Positions 1 to 9,364 of a stretch of DNA of 35,077 bases are shown here, one piece after another; the stretch's first letter is position 1, and each line of letters opens with the position of its first letter. Under the pieces are notes generated by a model. The model was not told the origin of the DNA, ran no database searches, and saw only the letters and a program-made list of their open reading frames with translations. Origin of the DNA: Prevotella sp. (GTDB lineage Bacteria > Bacteroidota > Bacteroidia > Bacteroidales > Bacteroidaceae); NCBI GenBank assembly GCA_022781445.1, contig JALETQ010000007.1, positions 1 to 35,077 on the forward strand, in the 5' to 3' direction. Both the position numbers and the translations under genes were made by a program.

Positions 1-92
1 CCCATCGATTCATGCCGGTGTGCGTTTCGCAACAGGAGAAGCAACCGTCCGAAGGCAGTAAGTTTCACGGCAAACGAACAGAAGGTAAAAGA
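1..92. other. Left edge upstream of sufB, no identifiable gene
   Basis: Two plus-strand frames enter from outside the window: one stops at 59-61, the other at 94-96 and would overlap the sufB ATG as ATGA. Either could be the 3' tail of an upstream gene, but neither tail is recognisable. No promoter matching TAnnTTTG is visible, so sufB may be transcribed from further upstream. Confidence 0.3.
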
Positions 93-1535
93 ATGAATAA
101 CGAAAAAAATGCTTATGTCAAGGAGGTCGCCGAACGCAAATACGAGTTCGGCTTCACCACCGACGTACATACGGAGATTATTGAAAAGGGTCTGAACGAA
201 GATGTCATCAGACTCATTTCCTCTAAAAAGAACGAGCCTGAATGGTTGTTGGAGTTCAGATTGAAAGCCTATCGCCATTGGCTCACCATGAAACAGCCTG
301 CGTGGGCACATCTCGACATGCCCCCCATCGACTTCCAAAGCATATCTTACTATGCCGATCCGATGGCGAAAAAACCGGCCAATACCGAGATCGACCCCGA
401 GATGATGAAGACTTTCGACAAGCTCGGCATACCTCTTGAAGAGCGGTTGGCGTTGAGTGGTGTGGCGGTCGATGCCATCATGGATTCCGTTTCGGTCAAA
501 ACAACTTTCAAGGACAAGCTCGCCGAGCTCGGAATCATCTTTTGTTCCATTGGTGAAGCCGTCCGCAACCATCCCGATCTTGTCCGTTCCCATCTTGGAA
601 CGGTCGTTCCCTACCGCGATAACTTCTTTGCCGCGCTCAATTCCGCCGTGTTTTCCGACGGCTCTTTTGTCTATATTCCCAAGGGTGTGCGCTGTCCGAT
701 GGAGTTGAGCAGCTATTTCCGCATCAATGCCCGCAACACCGGCCAGTTCGAACGCACCCTCATCGTTGCCGAAGACGATTCGTATGTGAGCTATCTCGAG
801 GGATGCACGGCACCCATGCGCGACGAAAACCAGCTCCATGCCGCCATTGTTGAGATCATTGTCAACAACAATGCCGAGGTCAAATATTCGACGGTGCAGA
901 ACTGGTATCCCGGCGACGAGAACGGAAAGGGTGGCGTACTGAACCTCGTCACCAAGCGTGGGGAGTTGCGTGGTGTCAATTCCAAGCTCTCATGGACGCA
1001 GGTCGAGACCGGAAGTGCCATCACATGGAAGTATCCCTCGTGCATTCTCAAGGGCGACAATTCGCAGGCCGAGTTCTATTCGGTGGCTGTCACCAACAAT
1101 TTTCAGCAGGCCGACACCGGTACGAAGATGATACATTTGGGAAAAAACACCAAGTCGACCATCATTTCCAAGGGTATTTCGGCAGGTCGTTCGCAAAATT
1201 CCTATCGCGGATTGGTGCGCGTTTCAGCCAATGCCGACAACGCCCGCAACTATTCTTCGTGTGATTCGCTCCTCTTGGGCAGTGAATGTGGTGCCCACAC
1301 TTTCCCCTATATGGATGTTCATCATCCCGGAGCCATCATCGAACACGAAGCCACCACCTCCAAGATCAGCGAAGACCAGCTTTTTTATTGCAATCAGCGA
1401 GGCATCCCTGTGGAACAAGCCATCGGGCTTATCGTCAACGGATATGCCAAGGAAGTGTTGCAGAAACTCCCTATGGAGTTTGCCGTCGAGGCTCAAAAGC
1501 TTCTCAGCGTATCGCTCGAGGGAACGGTAGGATAA
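93..1535 (+). CDS. sufB: SufB, Fe-S cluster assembly scaffold subunit
   Basis: SufB (480 aa) is the scaffold subunit of the cytosolic SufBC2D complex, on which Fe-S clusters are built from sulfur delivered by a cysteine desulfurase. The start at 93 ([17 protein letters not shown]) is preferred over an upstream in-frame start at 12, because it gives the usual family length and the 27 extra residues do not resemble SufB. The conserved C-terminal core is present: SSCDSLLLG with Cys near residue 390 (the position expected for the cluster/sulfur-accepting cysteine), then [15 protein letters not shown] and FYCNQRG. It is first of a sufB-sufC-sufD cluster. The 160-bp gap to sufC contains only a small hairpin (1665-1679). 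Identification is very secure. Confidence 0.97.
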   Translation: MNNEKNAYVKEVAERKYEFGFTTDVHTEIIEKGLNEDVIRLISSKKNEPEWLLEFRLKAYRHWLTMKQPAWAHLDMPPIDFQSISYYADPMAKKPANTEIDPEMMKTFDKLGIPLEERLALSGVAVDAIMDSVSVKTTFKDKLAELGIIFCSIGEAVRNHPDLVRSHLGTVVPYRDNFFAALNSAVFSDGSFVYIPKGVRCPMELSSYFRINARNTGQFERTLIVAEDDSYVSYLEGCTAPMRDENQLHAAIVEIIVNNNAEVKYSTVQNWYPGDENGKGGVLNLVTKRGELRGVNSKLSWTQVETGSAITWKYPSCILKGDNSQAEFYSVAVTNNFQQADTGTKMIHLGKNTKSTIISKGISAGRSQNSYRGLVRVSANADNARNYSSCDSLLLGSECGAHTFPYMDVHHPGAIIEHEATTSKISEDQLFYCNQRGIPVEQAIGLIVNGYAKEVLQKLPMEFAVEAQKLLSVSLEGTVG

Positions 1536-1664
1536 GCCGCATCGGGCCTGACCTGCCGCTGCTGTAGGGATGTTGGCGGCTGCCCGTGAATAAACATCAT
1601 CGTCAAATCACAAATAACCAAGAATAGAAAGCCCGTTCAGCCCCCTGAAATTCGTTCGGGCACT

Positions 1665-1679
1665 CCCCGTATATCGGGG
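1665..1679 (+). other. Small hairpin in the sufB-sufC spacer
   Basis: CCCCG and CGGGG flank a TATAT loop, about 16 bp before the sufC start codon. It has no T-run, so it is not an obvious terminator. It might affect sufC translation or mark an RNA-processing site; that is inference. Confidence 0.35.
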
Positions 1680-1695
1680 TCGGGGGTTTTGATAT

Positions 1696-2466
1696 ATGTT
1701 AGTAGTCAAAGATTTGCATGCCTCCATAGGCGAAAAAGAAATACTCAAAGGTATCAATCTCACCATTCGTGACGGTGAAACCCATGCCATCATGGGTCCC
1801 AACGGATCGGGAAAGTCCACTCTTTCAGCCGTCCTTGTGGGCAATCCCCTGTTTGAAGTGACAGCCGGAAGCGTGGAGTTCAACGGCAGGGACCTGCTCG
1901 AAATGAAGCCCGAAGACCGTGCCAACGAAGGTCTTTTCCTCTCTTTCCAATATCCGGTAGAGATTCCCGGCGTGTCGATGATCAACTTCTTGAAGACCGC
2001 CATCAACGAAAAGCGCAAGTACAAGGGGCTGCCCGAACTCAAGGCCGCCGAGTTCATGAAACTCATGAACGAGAAACAGAAGATCGTGGAGCTTGACAAC
2101 AAGTTCACGCGTCGTTCGGTCAATGAAGGTTTCAGCGGCGGAGAGAAGAAGCGCAACGAGATCTTTCAGATGGCCATGCTCGAGCCTTCACTCGCCATCC
2201 TTGACGAAACCGACTCGGGACTCGACATCGATGCCCTCCGCATTGTCGCTGAAGGTGTGAACAAACTCAAGAAACCCGAAACCTCCACCATCGTCATCAC
2301 TCACTATGAACGGCTCTTGGACACGATCAAACCCGATGTCGTCCACATCCTTTATCAGGGTCGTATCGTCAAGACCGGCGGTCCCGAACTCTCCAAGATC
2401 ATCGAACAAAGAGGTTATGACTGGATTCGTGAGGAGGTGAAGAACCAAGAGAACTCTGCCCGATGA
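1696..2466 (+). CDS. sufC: SufC, Fe-S assembly ATPase
   Basis: SufC (256 aa) is the ABC-type ATPase that dimerises on SufB-SufD and drives conformational change during cluster assembly. It is cytosolic and not a transporter. All ABC motifs are visible: Walker A GPNGSGKST (34-42), Q-loop Gln85 in SFQYP, signature FSGGEKK (about 146-152), Walker B LAILDE (166-171) followed by the SufC-typical TDSGLDIDAL, and switch histidine His203 in ITHYERLL. Length is normal for the family. It lies between sufB and sufD on the same strand, with 60 bp to sufD. Confidence 0.98.
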   Translation: MLVVKDLHASIGEKEILKGINLTIRDGETHAIMGPNGSGKSTLSAVLVGNPLFEVTAGSVEFNGRDLLEMKPEDRANEGLFLSFQYPVEIPGVSMINFLKTAINEKRKYKGLPELKAAEFMKLMNEKQKIVELDNKFTRRSVNEGFSGGEKKRNEIFQMAMLEPSLAILDETDSGLDIDALRIVAEGVNKLKKPETSTIVITHYERLLDTIKPDVVHILYQGRIVKTGGPELSKIIEQRGYDWIREEVKNQENSAR

Positions 2467-2526
2467 ACATGCCTGACGTCTCGCCGTCAGACGCATGAAA
2501 CATGCCAACCCTCAAAACCGAACATT

Positions 2527-3927
2527 ATGAATCCCATAACCGATCATCAACAACCGGTTCCCGCAGCGCCAAACGGAGAAAGCCGAATGCCCGAAGAGCA
2601 ATACATCGAACTGTTTGAGCAGAATGAAGCGTTGATTTGCAACCATGCCTGCTCGCCGATGAACGCTCCGCGCCGCCGTGCCTTCAACGATTTCAAGCGT
2701 CAGGGCTTTCCCACGCGCAAAGTCGAGAACTATCGCTATACCGACATTCCGGCACTCTTCGATTATGAATATGGCCTGAATCTCAACCGCCTGCACATAC
2801 CCGTCAATCCCTATGATGCTTTCAAGTGCGACGTTCCCAATCTCAGCACCTCCCTATACTTCGTGGTCAACGATGCCTTTTATACCCGTGTGCAACCCAC
2901 CGTCGCCCTGCCCGAAGGTGTTGTCGTCGATTCCATCAACTCGTTTGCCGAAACCCATCCCGGCATTCTCGAGCAACACTATGGCACTCTCGCACATACC
3001 GACAAAGATGCCGTCACGGCTTTCAACACGATGATGGCGCAGGATGGACTGGTGGTATATGTCCCCAAGAACGTGGTGTGCGAACGTGCCATACAGATCA
3101 TCAACATCTTGCGTGCCGATGTCGACCTCATGCTCAACCGGCGCGTGTTCATCGTCGTCGAACAAGGAGCCGAAGTCAAGTTGCTCTTTTGCGACCATGC
3201 TGCCGACGACCGCCGCTTCCTCACCACGCAGGTCATCGAGGCATTTGTCGGAGCGAATGCTTCGCTCGAACTCTACTGCATGGAGGAAACCCATTACAAG
3301 AACATCCGCATCAGTAACCTCTACATCAGCCAGCAAGCCGACAGCCGTGTGTACCACAATATCATCACGCTCCACAACGGCGTGACCCGCAACAGGACCG
3401 AGCTGGTCTTTGAAGGCGAGGGCGCGGAGTGCGTCCTGAACGGCTGTGTCATTGCCGATCGCGAGCAACATGTGGACAACAACACCCTCATCGACCACAA
3501 AGTGGGACATTGCACCAGCAACGAACTCTACAAATACGTCCTCGACGAGAAAGCCGTCGGCGCGTTTGCCGGTAAGGTATTGGTCCGAAAGGATGCCCAG
3601 AAGACCATCTCGCACGAGAACAACCAAAACCTCTGCACCACCAAGCAGGCACGGATGTACTCGCAACCCATGCTCGAAATCTATGCCGACGACGTGAAGT
3701 GCGACCACGGCAGCACCGTCGGACAGCTCAACGATGCCGCCCTTTTCTACATGCGGCAGCGCGGTATCTCCGAGAAAGAAGCCAAACTCCTGCTTGAGGT
3801 GGCGTTTATCAACGAGGTCATCGACCAAATGTCACTCACTCCCCTGCGCGACCGTATGCACCTGTTGGTCGACAAGCGTTTCCGCGGACAGCTCAACAAG
3901 TGCGAAGGCTGCACCCTTTGCCGTTGA
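2527..3927 (+). CDS. sufD: SufD, Fe-S assembly scaffold partner
   Basis: SufD (466 aa) is the SufB paralogue that completes SufBC2D and is linked to iron entry. The N-terminal helical part (YIELFEQNEAL, GFPTRKVENYRYTDI) and the beta-helix core ending KCDHGSTVGQLNDAALFYMRQRGIS are typical. The first 20 residues look non-conserved, and a second ATG at 2587 (MPEEQYIELF) is preceded by GGAGAAAG, so the true start may be 2587 (446 aa). The protein ends with a Cys-rich tail, KCEGCTLCR (C-x2-C-x2-C). Bacteroidales clusters usually continue with the desulfurase sufS; here the run ends, and no sufS or sufE is found in the window. Confidence 0.95.
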   Translation: MNPITDHQQPVPAAPNGESRMPEEQYIELFEQNEALICNHACSPMNAPRRRAFNDFKRQGFPTRKVENYRYTDIPALFDYEYGLNLNRLHIPVNPYDAFKCDVPNLSTSLYFVVNDAFYTRVQPTVALPEGVVVDSINSFAETHPGILEQHYGTLAHTDKDAVTAFNTMMAQDGLVVYVPKNVVCERAIQIINILRADVDLMLNRRVFIVVEQGAEVKLLFCDHAADDRRFLTTQVIEAFVGANASLELYCMEETHYKNIRISNLYISQQADSRVYHNIITLHNGVTRNRTELVFEGEGAECVLNGCVIADREQHVDNNTLIDHKVGHCTSNELYKYVLDEKAVGAFAGKVLVRKDAQKTISHENNQNLCTTKQARMYSQPMLEIYADDVKCDHGSTVGQLNDAALFYMRQRGISEKEAKLLLEVAFINEVIDQMSLTPLRDRMHLLVDKRFRGQLNKCEGCTLCR

Positions 3928-4060
3928 TGTCAGCCCGGACATTGCCCCCGGGCCCCCCAGGTCGTCACCTGTAGGTTTCAGGCGGCATTGCCGATACCCG
4001 TTCGCCGGCAATAATGGAGTAGGGCAGAAAACAGGTTTGTTTGTGACTCTCATATCCGTC
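3928..4060. other. Spacer after sufD
   Basis: Holds a GC-rich hairpin at 3933-3953 (GCCCGG / CCGGGC) just past the sufD stop, with no T-run. Nothing coding is visible. Confidence 0.4.
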
Positions 4061-4095
4061 AGAAGGATCCCCACAAGGAGGTCCTTCTTTTTTTT
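4061..4095 (+). terminator. Rho-independent terminator of the suf operon
   Basis: AGAAGGATCCCC and GGAGGTCCTTCT pair around an ACAA loop, with one wobble and one mismatch, followed by eight or more T. It lies 133 bp after sufD and marks the end of the sufBCD transcript. Confidence 0.88.
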
Positions 4096-4184
4096 GATGC
4101 CTTGACGCTTCTTTTTCCTGTTGTGAATGGCGGGCTAATCAATAGAAAGTCCAAAGCACCAGCCAGTCACGCCTTCCATTCCCT

Positions 4185-4337
4185 TGATGACGCTTCCGTC
4201 CGGTTTCGTCTTCCGTCCGGCATCTTGCCTGTCCGTTTTGTCTGCCTTAGCCCGCCTGCCTGCAACAAGCCGACAATCCATCTGCCGGCCATCAGACGAA
4301 ACCGACTCGGAATCTAATGACCGATTGGGGTTGAAGG
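4185..4337 (+). repeat. MITE-like intergenic repeat, copy A
   Basis: A stretch of about 150 bp that realigns with 9965-10124. Shared blocks include CCGTCCG-TTT-GTC, CCGGCAT, AACAA-CCGACAATC, and the terminal motif AATGACCGATTGGGGTT at 4316-4332. The same interior appears inverted at 20332-20390 (CGGTTTCG, GCAGATGGATTG). No protein is encoded. It lies in the convergent spacer between sufD and plsC. Confidence 0.75.
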
Positions 4338-4451
4338 ATGTGGCGTTTACCCGCAGTGCGGAGAACGGCGGCATGCTTGTAAATGCCTGGTAGGCCGCTG
4401 GCGTTTCGGCAGACCATGGGAGGCTTTTATAATACTTTGGTTTCAAAAATC

Positions 4452-4755
4452 TCTCATGACCGGTTTGGGTTTAATGACCGATTGGGATCATATATTGAAA
4501 TGCTCAAATTGTTCACGGAAGAAGGCATGAAAAGTCGCCCAGTCTTGGATTGGAAAAAGAATGTCGTTGACCGATGAAGATGGTTCGTGGTAGTGTCTGT
4601 CGGCAGAAAGGGCGGTTCTCTGTATGGGATGACAGACAGTAATCCGGCATTTTGTGGTTGTTTATCTCCGGTCGGTCATGAAAATCGGTTGGAAAGTATC
4701 ATGTATCGCAAGAACAGACAGCATGACTTCTTGATGACCGATTGGGGCTTATCGG
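4452..4755 (+). repeat. Cluster of three TGATGACCGATTGGG motifs
   Basis: Two motifs sit head to tail at 4453-4490 (CATGACCGGTTTGGGTTT, then AATGACCGATTGGGAT). A third at 4730-4750 (TTGATGACCGATTGGGGCT) runs into the plsC stop codon. These match the ends of the repeat family seen elsewhere in the window. The interior (4491-4729) has no convincing gene. Confidence 0.65.
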
Positions 4756-5474
4756 TCGAGTTTGCTCGAAATGACCTCCCTGCTCACCTCCATCAGCTTC
4801 CTGACATTGTCGGCTCCCTGTCCGTAAGGCGGTATCGGGTCGTGGATGGTGAGCTTCAACGGATGCCATGTTATCCATTTCCCGTCACGCGAACGCGGCA
4901 ATACGTCGAACGATCCGTTGATGGTGAGAGGTACGATCGGCAGTTGCAGTTCGTCGGCAAGCATGAAAGCACCTCGTTTGAAAGTACCCATATTGCCGTC
5001 CCGGGTGCGCGCCCCTTCGGGAAAAACCACGAGCGACATGCCTTCTTTCAGCACTTCGCGTGCCTTGTCGTAGGTGGCTTTCACTTTCGCCGGACTCGAT
5101 TTGTCCACAAAGATGTGGTGGGCATAGTGGCATGCGGTACCCACGAACGGCATTTTGCGCAGACTCTGTTTCATCATCCACTTGAAGTTGCGTCCCAGAA
5201 AACCGTAAATCAGGAAGATGTCGAAGGCACCTTGGTGGTTGGCAACGAAGACATAAGAGTGCTTTCTGCTCAGTTTCTCCCTGCCTTCGATGTGAACCGG
5301 AAGCAGCAACATACGGAGAAGAAACCTTCCCCACAGCTTTCCGGGGTAGTAACCCCAGAAGTGTCCGTTGCCGATGGCGCATCCCACAGTCGTCGTTACT
5401 GCCGTCAGGATGGTACTCAACAGTCCCAGAGGGATGCCTACAATGATTTGATAAATGCGGTATAGATACTTCAT
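4749..5474 (-). CDS. plsC: 1-acyl-sn-glycerol-3-phosphate acyltransferase
   Basis: PlsC (241 aa) acylates lysophosphatidic acid to phosphatidic acid at the inner membrane, the second acylation of phospholipid synthesis. Motif I is NHQGAFD (His80, Asp85: HX4D), motif II is around NFKWMMKQSLRKMPF, motif III is FPEGARTRDG (151-160), and motif IV is LPIVPLTINGSF. The first 30 residues form a membrane anchor. It is the last gene of the minus-strand operon, 18 bp after the metallophosphoesterase stop. Its stop codon touches a copy of the intergenic repeat. No T-rich terminator is visible downstream. Confidence 0.93.
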   Translation of the reverse strand: MKYLYRIYQIIVGIPLGLLSTILTAVTTTVGCAIGNGHFWGYYPGKLWGRFLLRMLLLPVHIEGREKLSRKHSYVFVANHQGAFDIFLIYGFLGRNFKWMMKQSLRKMPFVGTACHYAHHIFVDKSSPAKVKATYDKAREVLKEGMSLVVFPEGARTRDGNMGTFKRGAFMLADELQLPIVPLTINGSFDVLPRSRDGKWITWHPLKLTIHDPIPPYGQGADNVRKLMEVSREVISSKLDR

Positions 5475-5492
5475 GGCAATTGATTTTTTACA

Positions 5493-6695
5493 TCAATGAT
5501 ACATGTTTTCTTTCGGTTGTGCGAGTCTTTGCGGTTCAAGCGTGATGACAACGATTTCCGGCGTGGCACCGAAACGGAAGGGAATGAGTCCGCCCAAGCC
5601 TTTGGTGACATAAAGAAAGCGGTGGTTGTCTTCGTAGAGTCCCGCGATCTCGGAGAAATGAAAGCTGCCCGGTGACAGTCCGAAGAGGGCAAACTGTCCG
5701 CCGTGGGTGTGCCCGCTGAGTGTCAGTTGGGCGTGTGAACGGGGCAGAATGGTACGTCTCCACGCCGTGGGGTCGTGCTGTAGCAGCACGACAAAGGTTT
5801 TCGGACCGATGTTTTTCATGGTTTTGCCGATGTCGCCCCGAACGAAAGGCTCTTTCTCGCCCTCATCCTGCATACCGGCGATGACCAAAGAGTCATTTCC
5901 CCGACGGATGGTATGATGGCTGTCGTTGAGCAGTGTCCAGCCGAAATCTTTCTGCATGGCCGCCATCTTGGCGATGTTGGCTGCGGCAGTGGCACTGTCG
6001 GCATCGATATAGTCGGCATAATCGTGGTTCCCGAGTACGGAATAAATACCGTCTTTGGCACGCAATGACGAAAGCAGGTGGCTGTGTTCCGTCAGTTCGG
6101 AGGGCTGTTGGTTCTGTAGGTCGCCCGTGAAGACGATGGCATCGGGATGCTGTCGGTTGATGGCCTCGATGGCATTTGCCAGAATGTACTGACGCGAACC
6201 GCGGTAACTGCCCACGTGTGCATCGGAGAACAAAACGATTTTATAGCCCCGAAAAGCCTCCGGCAGGTCGGGATGGCGCAGAGTGATGCGGTTGATTTCC
6301 AGTTTTTCAAATCCTATCGTCGAACCGTAAATGAGGGCGTAGACGGCAAAGGCGGCAACCAGACAGCCGAAGAATAACACCGGACGTTTGCCTTTCTTCC
6401 ATCGTCTTGCCACCAGGCGGCTTACGACCGAGAACAAAGCAACGATGGCTTTGGGTACGGCCAGAAAACAAAAGAGGAACAAAAAGCGGTGGAGCCATGC
6501 CGGGTCGGCTGGCTCAAAGTCGGGCTGCACGAACAAAAAACCGGTGTAGAGCAGCAGGAAAATGGTGGGCAGAAACCACAATGCGCGGAAAGTCCATTTG
6601 CCCAATGGCATATTTTGTCGGCGGAAACGCCGGTACAGATAGATGTCGGGAATGAGAATGGTCGACAAAAAGAATATCAGGTAACGGGCAATCAT
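5493..6695 (-). CDS. Membrane-anchored metallophosphoesterase (YkuE-like)
   Basis: This 400-aa protein has hydrophobic segments in the first 125 residues (about 1-20, 36-55, 68-90, 105-125) and then a calcineurin-like phosphoesterase domain. Metal-binding motifs are complete: FSDAHVG (Asp158, His160), TGDLQNQ (Asp192), LGNHDY (Asn223, His224), QHDP (His307) and SGHTHGGQ (His329, His331). The domain resembles the YkuE group, often annotated as putative phosphohydrolases; the physiological substrate is unknown. It sits between pyrC (6 bp) and plsC (18 bp), clearly co-transcribed. A role in lipid or cell-wall metabolism is inferred only from the neighbour plsC. Confidence 0.9.
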   Translation of the reverse strand: MIARYLIFFLSTILIPDIYLYRRFRRQNMPLGKWTFRALWFLPTIFLLLYTGFLFVQPDFEPADPAWLHRFLFLFCFLAVPKAIVALFSVVSRLVARRWKKGKRPVLFFGCLVAAFAVYALIYGSTIGFEKLEINRITLRHPDLPEAFRGYKIVLFSDAHVGSYRGSRQYILANAIEAINRQHPDAIVFTGDLQNQQPSELTEHSHLLSSLRAKDGIYSVLGNHDYADYIDADSATAAANIAKMAAMQKDFGWTLLNDSHHTIRRGNDSLVIAGMQDEGEKEPFVRGDIGKTMKNIGPKTFVVLLQHDPTAWRRTILPRSHAQLTLSGHTHGGQFALFGLSPGSFHFSEIAGLYEDNHRFLYVTKGLGGLIPFRFGATPEIVVITLEPQRLAQPKENMYH

Positions 6696-6701
6696 GGTGC
6701 A

Positions 6702-8030
6702 TCAATTTCTAAAACGTAACGCTTCGCCCCGGCTCTCTTCGTCGAAAATGCCGTTGTTGAGGATATGATGGCCGTTGCACCATGTGTGTTCCACCTTCCA
6801 TCGGTAGGTGTGTCCTGTCATCGGACTCCATCCGCATTTGCTCTTGATGATGTCGGTCGTGACTTTCCAAGGCTTGTCGGGACTGACGATTGTCAGGTCG
6901 GCTTTGTAGCCTTTGCGGATGAAACCGCGTCTGTCGACGGCAAAGAGCGAGGCCGGATTATGGCAGGCAAGTTGTACCAGTTGTTCGATGGTGAGATGAT
7001 GCGCATCGACCAGCTCAAGCAGAGTGACCAAGGAAAACTGTATCATCGGCATGCCTGAGGCCGCTTTGCTGCATCCTCCCTGCTTCTCGCTCCACAGATG
7101 CGGTGCATGATCGGTGCCGATGGTATGGATGCTACCGTTGGTCAGTCCCTTGCGCAGTGCCTCTCGGTCTTCCTCTCCTTTGATGGAAGGGTTGCACTTG
7201 ATGAGTGCCTGCAGTCGGTTGTAGTCGTGGTGGGTGAAGTATAAATGGGCGATGACCGCTTCAGCGGTGATGTTGGAAGGCGTGTGTGCGAGGAGTTCCA
7301 GCTCGGCAGCTGTCGAAATGTGTGCGATGTGCAGTCTTGTTCCATACTCGGTTGCAAGTTCTGTCGCCAGTCGGGTGGAACGCAGGCAGGCCTGTTCGGA
7401 GCGAATCAGGGGGTGCATGACGATGGATGGGTCTTCACCGAGATACTTCTTTGCCTGTTGCATATTGCGGTTGATCTCGTCAGAGTCCTCGCAATGTGTC
7501 ACGAGGGGCAGCTTGACGGTCGAGAAAATGCGTCGAAGCAGCGGAAGTCTGTCAACCAACATATTACCTGTCGAAGCACCCATGAAGAGCTTTACGCCCG
7601 GAATGGCATGCTTGTCGAGGCTCGAAAGCAAGTCGATATTGTTGTTGGTGGCACCGAAAAAGAAAGCGTAATTGATGTGACTTGATGCCCGGGCAATGTC
7701 GCATTTCTGCTGCCAAGCATCGGGATTGGTGGTTTGCGGGCTGGTGTTGGGCATGTCGAAGAACGACGTGACGCCACCGAATGCTGCCGCTTTGCTCTCG
7801 CTTTCGATGGTGGCTTTGGTTGTGATGCCCGGCTCGCGAAAATGAACGTGGGTGTCGATCAGACCCGGTAGAAGATAGTTGCCGCCGGCATCGATGAGCC
7901 GGTCGTGCGCGATGTCGGGCAGGGTGACGCCCTCGAAGATATCCGTGATGTACTCGTTATCGATCAAAACCGAACCTCTCACGGCTCGTCCCTCGTTGAC
8001 AATGATGGCATCGGATATCAGTGTTTTCAT
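6702..8030 (-). CDS. pyrC: Dihydroorotase
   Basis: Dihydroorotase (442 aa, class I amidohydrolase) interconverts carbamoyl-aspartate and dihydroorotate in pyrimidine synthesis. The zinc site is complete: DTHVHFREPG (His61, His63), probable carbamylated lysine Lys147 in GVKLFMGAST, His179 in VTHCEDS, His237 in IAHIS, and Asp307 in GTDHAPH. Substrate-binding FREPG and MPNT are present. Its start overlaps the stop of the upstream lipoprotein gene as ATGA (8027-8030), implying translational coupling. Since the catalytic set is intact, it is likely the active enzyme and not a pseudo-dihydroorotase. Confidence 0.95.
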   Translation of the reverse strand: MKTLISDAIIVNEGRAVRGSVLIDNEYITDIFEGVTLPDIAHDRLIDAGGNYLLPGLIDTHVHFREPGITTKATIESESKAAAFGGVTSFFDMPNTSPQTTNPDAWQQKCDIARASSHINYAFFFGATNNNIDLLSSLDKHAIPGVKLFMGASTGNMLVDRLPLLRRIFSTVKLPLVTHCEDSDEINRNMQQAKKYLGEDPSIVMHPLIRSEQACLRSTRLATELATEYGTRLHIAHISTAAELELLAHTPSNITAEAVIAHLYFTHHDYNRLQALIKCNPSIKGEEDREALRKGLTNGSIHTIGTDHAPHLWSEKQGGCSKAASGMPMIQFSLVTLLELVDAHHLTIEQLVQLACHNPASLFAVDRRGFIRKGYKADLTIVSPDKPWKVTTDIIKSKCGWSPMTGHTYRWKVEHTWCNGHHILNNGIFDEESRGEALRFRN

Positions 8031-8860
8031 CTTATGGTGCTTGGATCAGTGTTTTCCCGTTGCGGAATGTCTGCCACCGAAGAGGCATCGGGAACCTGTC
8101 GTTCCATGTTTTCGGGTGGTGGCGGTGGCGTAAAAGTGGTGTTCTTGGGAGGCATCGACGGATCTTCGAGTCCGTTTTGGATGTTCTGTATGCGCTTGGC
8201 CTCTTCAACATAGGCTTTGACGTAGGGGTCGTTCTTGAATGTTTTGGTTGCACGACTCATGATGTCGTCTATCCACGGGGTGAAGACAGGGTAGGGATAG
8301 CCGTTGGTTACCATCATGAAGACGCCCGGTCCCAATACGTTGTCGAAGTTGTCGGTGATGAACGTGGTCACGAGTTTGTCGAGTCTTTCGTTGATCAGGA
8401 TATATTCTTCGCTGAGTTGGCGGTTCACGATATCCATGTTGCTGCCGTCCATGATGGCAATATCGTGTTTGTGTACGAGTTCGTAGGATTGGTTTTGCAG
8501 TTGATCGTAGCTTTTCAGGAAGGCGAACAGCTTGTCGTTTAGTGGTGTTCCGCTGACTGTTTGTTGGGTTTGTGTGATCTGAATCGTGATTTCTCCGCTT
8601 TCCAGAACGATGGGCATCATGTTCTCTTCGTTCACGTAAAGGCTTGCCATCTTGACCGAGTCGATGTTGCCGGCGAACGAAAACTGTCCGTGAAGCACAT
8701 CGCAGGAGTCCAGATTTTTCATTGTCTGGTCTTTGACAACCTTCAGATAGAGCATCTGCCCGTCGAGATTGGACAGATTGGATGTCCCTTGTATGTTGTA
8801 AGAACCTGAGCAGGAGGCGATGGTTACCAATAGAAACAGAGAGTAAAGTACGATCTTCAT
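8027..8860 (-). CDS. DUF4369-type lipoprotein
   Basis: A 277-aa predicted lipoprotein. The start at 8860 (MKIVLYSLFLLVTIASC) is chosen over one nine codons upstream because it gives a clean signal peptide with a lipobox ending at Cys17. The following beta-rich region (residues about 20-110, with DGQMLYLKVVKDQTMKNLDSCDV and GQFSFAGNID) resembles the DUF4369 domain found at the N-terminus of many Bacteroidetes thioredoxin-like lipoproteins, but no CxxC thioredoxin site follows. The C-terminus is Pro-rich (TPPPPPENMERQ). Its TGA overlaps the pyrC ATG. Function unknown; probably a periplasmic or outer-membrane lipoprotein. Confidence 0.8.
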   Translation of the reverse strand: MKIVLYSLFLLVTIASCSGSYNIQGTSNLSNLDGQMLYLKVVKDQTMKNLDSCDVLHGQFSFAGNIDSVKMASLYVNEENMMPIVLESGEITIQITQTQQTVSGTPLNDKLFAFLKSYDQLQNQSYELVHKHDIAIMDGSNMDIVNRQLSEEYILINERLDKLVTTFITDNFDNVLGPGVFMMVTNGYPYPVFTPWIDDIMSRATKTFKNDPYVKAYVEEAKRIQNIQNGLEDPSMPPKNTTFTPPPPPENMERQVPDASSVADIPQRENTDPSTIR

Positions 8861-8950
8861 ATCATGATTGTCGGATTCATGAAGCAAAAATACAACACAT
8901 AATCGAATGAGAAAAATAAATTCATCCTATTTAATACAATGATTTTGCTT

Positions 8951-9364
8951 TTAGCGTTTATTTTCTTTCTTCAGTTCGTTCGACAGTCTATGCCCGGTGT
9001 ATAACTGCAAAATGGCAGCTATCAGGAGTGTGATGATCCACTTGTTATATATATATTGTATGTAAACTGTCATGTTGTCGAAGAAAGGAAGCAGAAATCT
9101 GTATTGCGACTCGACCATCAGAAAGCCCGAAATGACGAACAGAAAGTCGGAAAGAAGTACGATGCGGCGCAGGCGGCGCACCACGAAATCCGATCCTTCA
9201 TAGCGTTGCATGAGCTGCATGAAGGCAAACAATAACGCACCGGCAAGCCCGATCCAACAAGCCACATGTTGAACGATTTGGAATACATATAAACCTGTTC
9301 CCACGACCAGAAGAATACCCCCGATGAGGAAAAGTGCAGATTGGAACTTAGTTAGTTGTTTCAT
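8951..9364 (-). CDS. Small integral membrane protein of unknown function
   Basis: A 137-aa protein with about four hydrophobic segments (roughly residues 9-28, 32-50, 69-84, 108-124) and basic ends. The start at 9364 (MKQLTKFQSALF) overlaps the last 17 bases of the DivIC-like gene; an upstream GTG at 9394 would lie deeper inside that gene and is less likely. The overlap indicates co-translation with the division gene. I do not recognise a family with a known function. Confidence 0.75.
   Translation of the reverse strand: MKQLTKFQSALFLIGGILLVVGTGLYVFQIVQHVACWIGLAGALLFAFMQLMQRYEGSDFVVRRLRRIVLLSDFLFVISGFLMVESQYRFLLPFFDNMTVYIQYIYNKWIITLLIAAILQLYTGHRLSNELKKENKR

Noticed and set aside
12..92. Upstream in-frame extension of sufB
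   Set aside because: The 27 extra residues do not match SufB, and the start at 93 gives the family length.
2854..3828. Long minus-strand open frame of 324 codons
   Set aside because: It lies wholly antisense to sufD, has no recognised motif, and is explained by codon bias of the real gene.
4587..5465. Plus-strand open frame of 292 codons
   Set aside because: It is antisense to plsC for most of its length, and its start lies in a repeat-rich spacer.
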